DNA of 6,416 bases from Atopobiaceae bacterium UBA7016. GTDB lineage: Bacteria > Actinomycetota > Coriobacteriia > Coriobacteriales > Atopobiaceae. The DNA lies in the NCBI GenBank assembly GCA_002449555.1, contig DJXA01000241.1, positions 1-6,416 of the forward strand, given 5' to 3'. Below, piece by piece: positions 5,815-6,416 of the stretch (its first letter is position 1; each line of letters opens with the position of its first letter). Under the pieces are notes generated by a model that did not search any database, was not told where the DNA came from, and saw only the letters and a list, made by a program, of their open reading frames with translations. Made by a program: the position numbers and the translations under genes.

Positions 5815-6363
5815 ATGAACTATTCGGAGATCAAGTTTTGCGATATTGCCAATGGGGCTGGGGTCAGGACCACGCTTTTTGTTTCGGGGTGCCGACACCA
5901 TTGCCCGCATTGCTTCAATCCGGGGACGTGGGCGTTTGACTCGGGCGAGGCGTATACGCCTGAGGTAGAGGACAAGATTCTTGCAAGCCTTGAGCCGGCC
6001 TATGTGGATGGGCTGACGCTGCTTGGTGGCGAGCCGTTTGAGCCGGAGAACCAGAGAGCTTTGATTGCGCTTCTTGAGCGCGTACGCGCAGAGCGACCGG
6101 GCAAGAACGTGTGGGCCTACTCGGGCTTCACCTTTGACCAGTTGGCGGACGGGCCGAGCCGCGCCCATACCGATGACGTGATGCGCATGCTGTCGCTCGT
6201 GGACGTCCTGGTGGACGGCCCGTTTGTGCAGGACCTCAAGGACATCACGCTGCGCTTCCGTGGCTCGTCCAACCAGCGCATCATTGACGTGCCGCGCTCA
6301 CTGGCAGCCGGCGAAGTCTGCCTCTGGGAGGACGACCCCCTCTTCACTACCCACACCTGGTAA
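5815..6363 (+). CDS. nrdG: Anaerobic ribonucleotide reductase-activating protein (radical SAM)
   Basis: This 182-residue activase uses a 4Fe-4S cluster and S-adenosylmethionine to generate the glycyl radical on NrdD. The cluster cysteines are C26, C30 and C33 in the C-x3-C-x2-C motif (S-G-C-R-H-H-C-P-H-C). L-L-G-G-E-P-F (69-75) is the SAM-contacting GGEP segment. The N-terminus M-N-Y ... D-I-A-N-G-A-G-V-R-T resembles E. coli NrdG (M-N-Y ... D-I-V-N-G-P-G), which favours ATG 5815 over the in-frame TTG at 5788. The ribosome site is weak (GGGG at 5801-5804 or TAAGAG just upstream). It is longer than the 154-residue E. coli protein, as in many Gram-positives. Codon choice is much less biased than in nrdD, with many T- and G-ending codons, which fits lower expression. 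No promoter of its own was found, so it is probably read through from nrdD. Confidence 0.96.
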   Translation: MNYSEIKFCDIANGAGVRTTLFVSGCRHHCPHCFNPGTWAFDSGEAYTPEVEDKILASLEPAYVDGLTLLGGEPFEPENQRALIALLERVRAERPGKNVWAYSGFTFDQLADGPSRAHTDDVMRMLSLVDVLVDGPFVQDLKDITLRFRGSSNQRIIDVPRSLAAGEVCLWEDDPLFTTHTW

Positions 6364-6406
6364 CCAATTAACCGGCGCCTGGCACGGGGGAGGGGCCCGG
6401 ACATTC

Positions 6407-6416
6407 AGGACGGAGG
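6407..6416 (+). promoter_or_regulatory. Possible ribosome binding site of the next gene, at the window edge
   Basis: AGGACGGAGG ends the window and contains GGAGG (6412-6416), so a + strand gene may begin just outside it. The 43 bases between the nrdG stop and this site are G/C-rich but have no clear hairpin with a T-run. Confidence 0.3.

Overview
The window is about 6.4 kb of GC-rich, densely coded bacterial chromosome. It has five complete genes and one gene cut off at the left edge. Strong C/G third-position bias, an oxygen-independent (class III) ribonucleotide reductase and the Gram-positive character of the other proteins suggest an anaerobic, high-GC Gram-positive such as a member of the Coriobacteriia (Olsenella/Atopobium/Collinsella type). 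The taxon is inferred from style, not shown by a marker gene. No mobile element, CRISPR array, tRNA or rRNA was seen.

Layout. Positions 1-1025 (+) hold the C-terminal third of an M16C (presequence-protease-like) zinc metallopeptidase. It converges on a leftward cluster read from 3010 down to 1062: msrA (methionine sulfoxide reductase A), a membrane-anchored or secreted EndA-like DNA/RNA non-specific nuclease whose GTG start lies 6 nt after the msrA stop, and a small FMN nitroreductase 59 nt further on. A 450-bp intergenic region (3011-3460) separates this cluster from the divergent nrdD-nrdG pair on the + strand: the 740-aa anaerobic ribonucleotide reductase (ATP cone, thiyl cysteine, zinc site, glycyl radical site) and its 182-aa radical-SAM activase.

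The most interesting material is regulatory. The 450-bp region holds a 14/16 match to the NrdR box palindrome, three direct copies of GTTTTCAAC (plus one near-copy inverted) that resemble DnaA boxes, and a probable nrdD leader RNA. The leader has a strong intrinsic terminator (10-bp stem, triloop, seven T) about 65 nt before the nrdD start. An 8-bp alternative stem shares four bases with the terminator's 5' arm, and a 7-bp outer stem encloses both, so the layout looks like an attenuator or riboswitch. A possible 19-codon leader ORF has its TGA exactly in the terminator triloop. Between nrdD and nrdG is a 75-nt hairpin with 18 perfect plus 5 further base pairs.

How the parts fit together. NrdG uses SAM and a 4Fe-4S cluster to put the glycyl radical on NrdD, which makes dNTPs without oxygen. 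The leftward cluster may deal with oxidative or electrophile stress and extracellular nucleic acids, but a shared function is only inferred from gene order.
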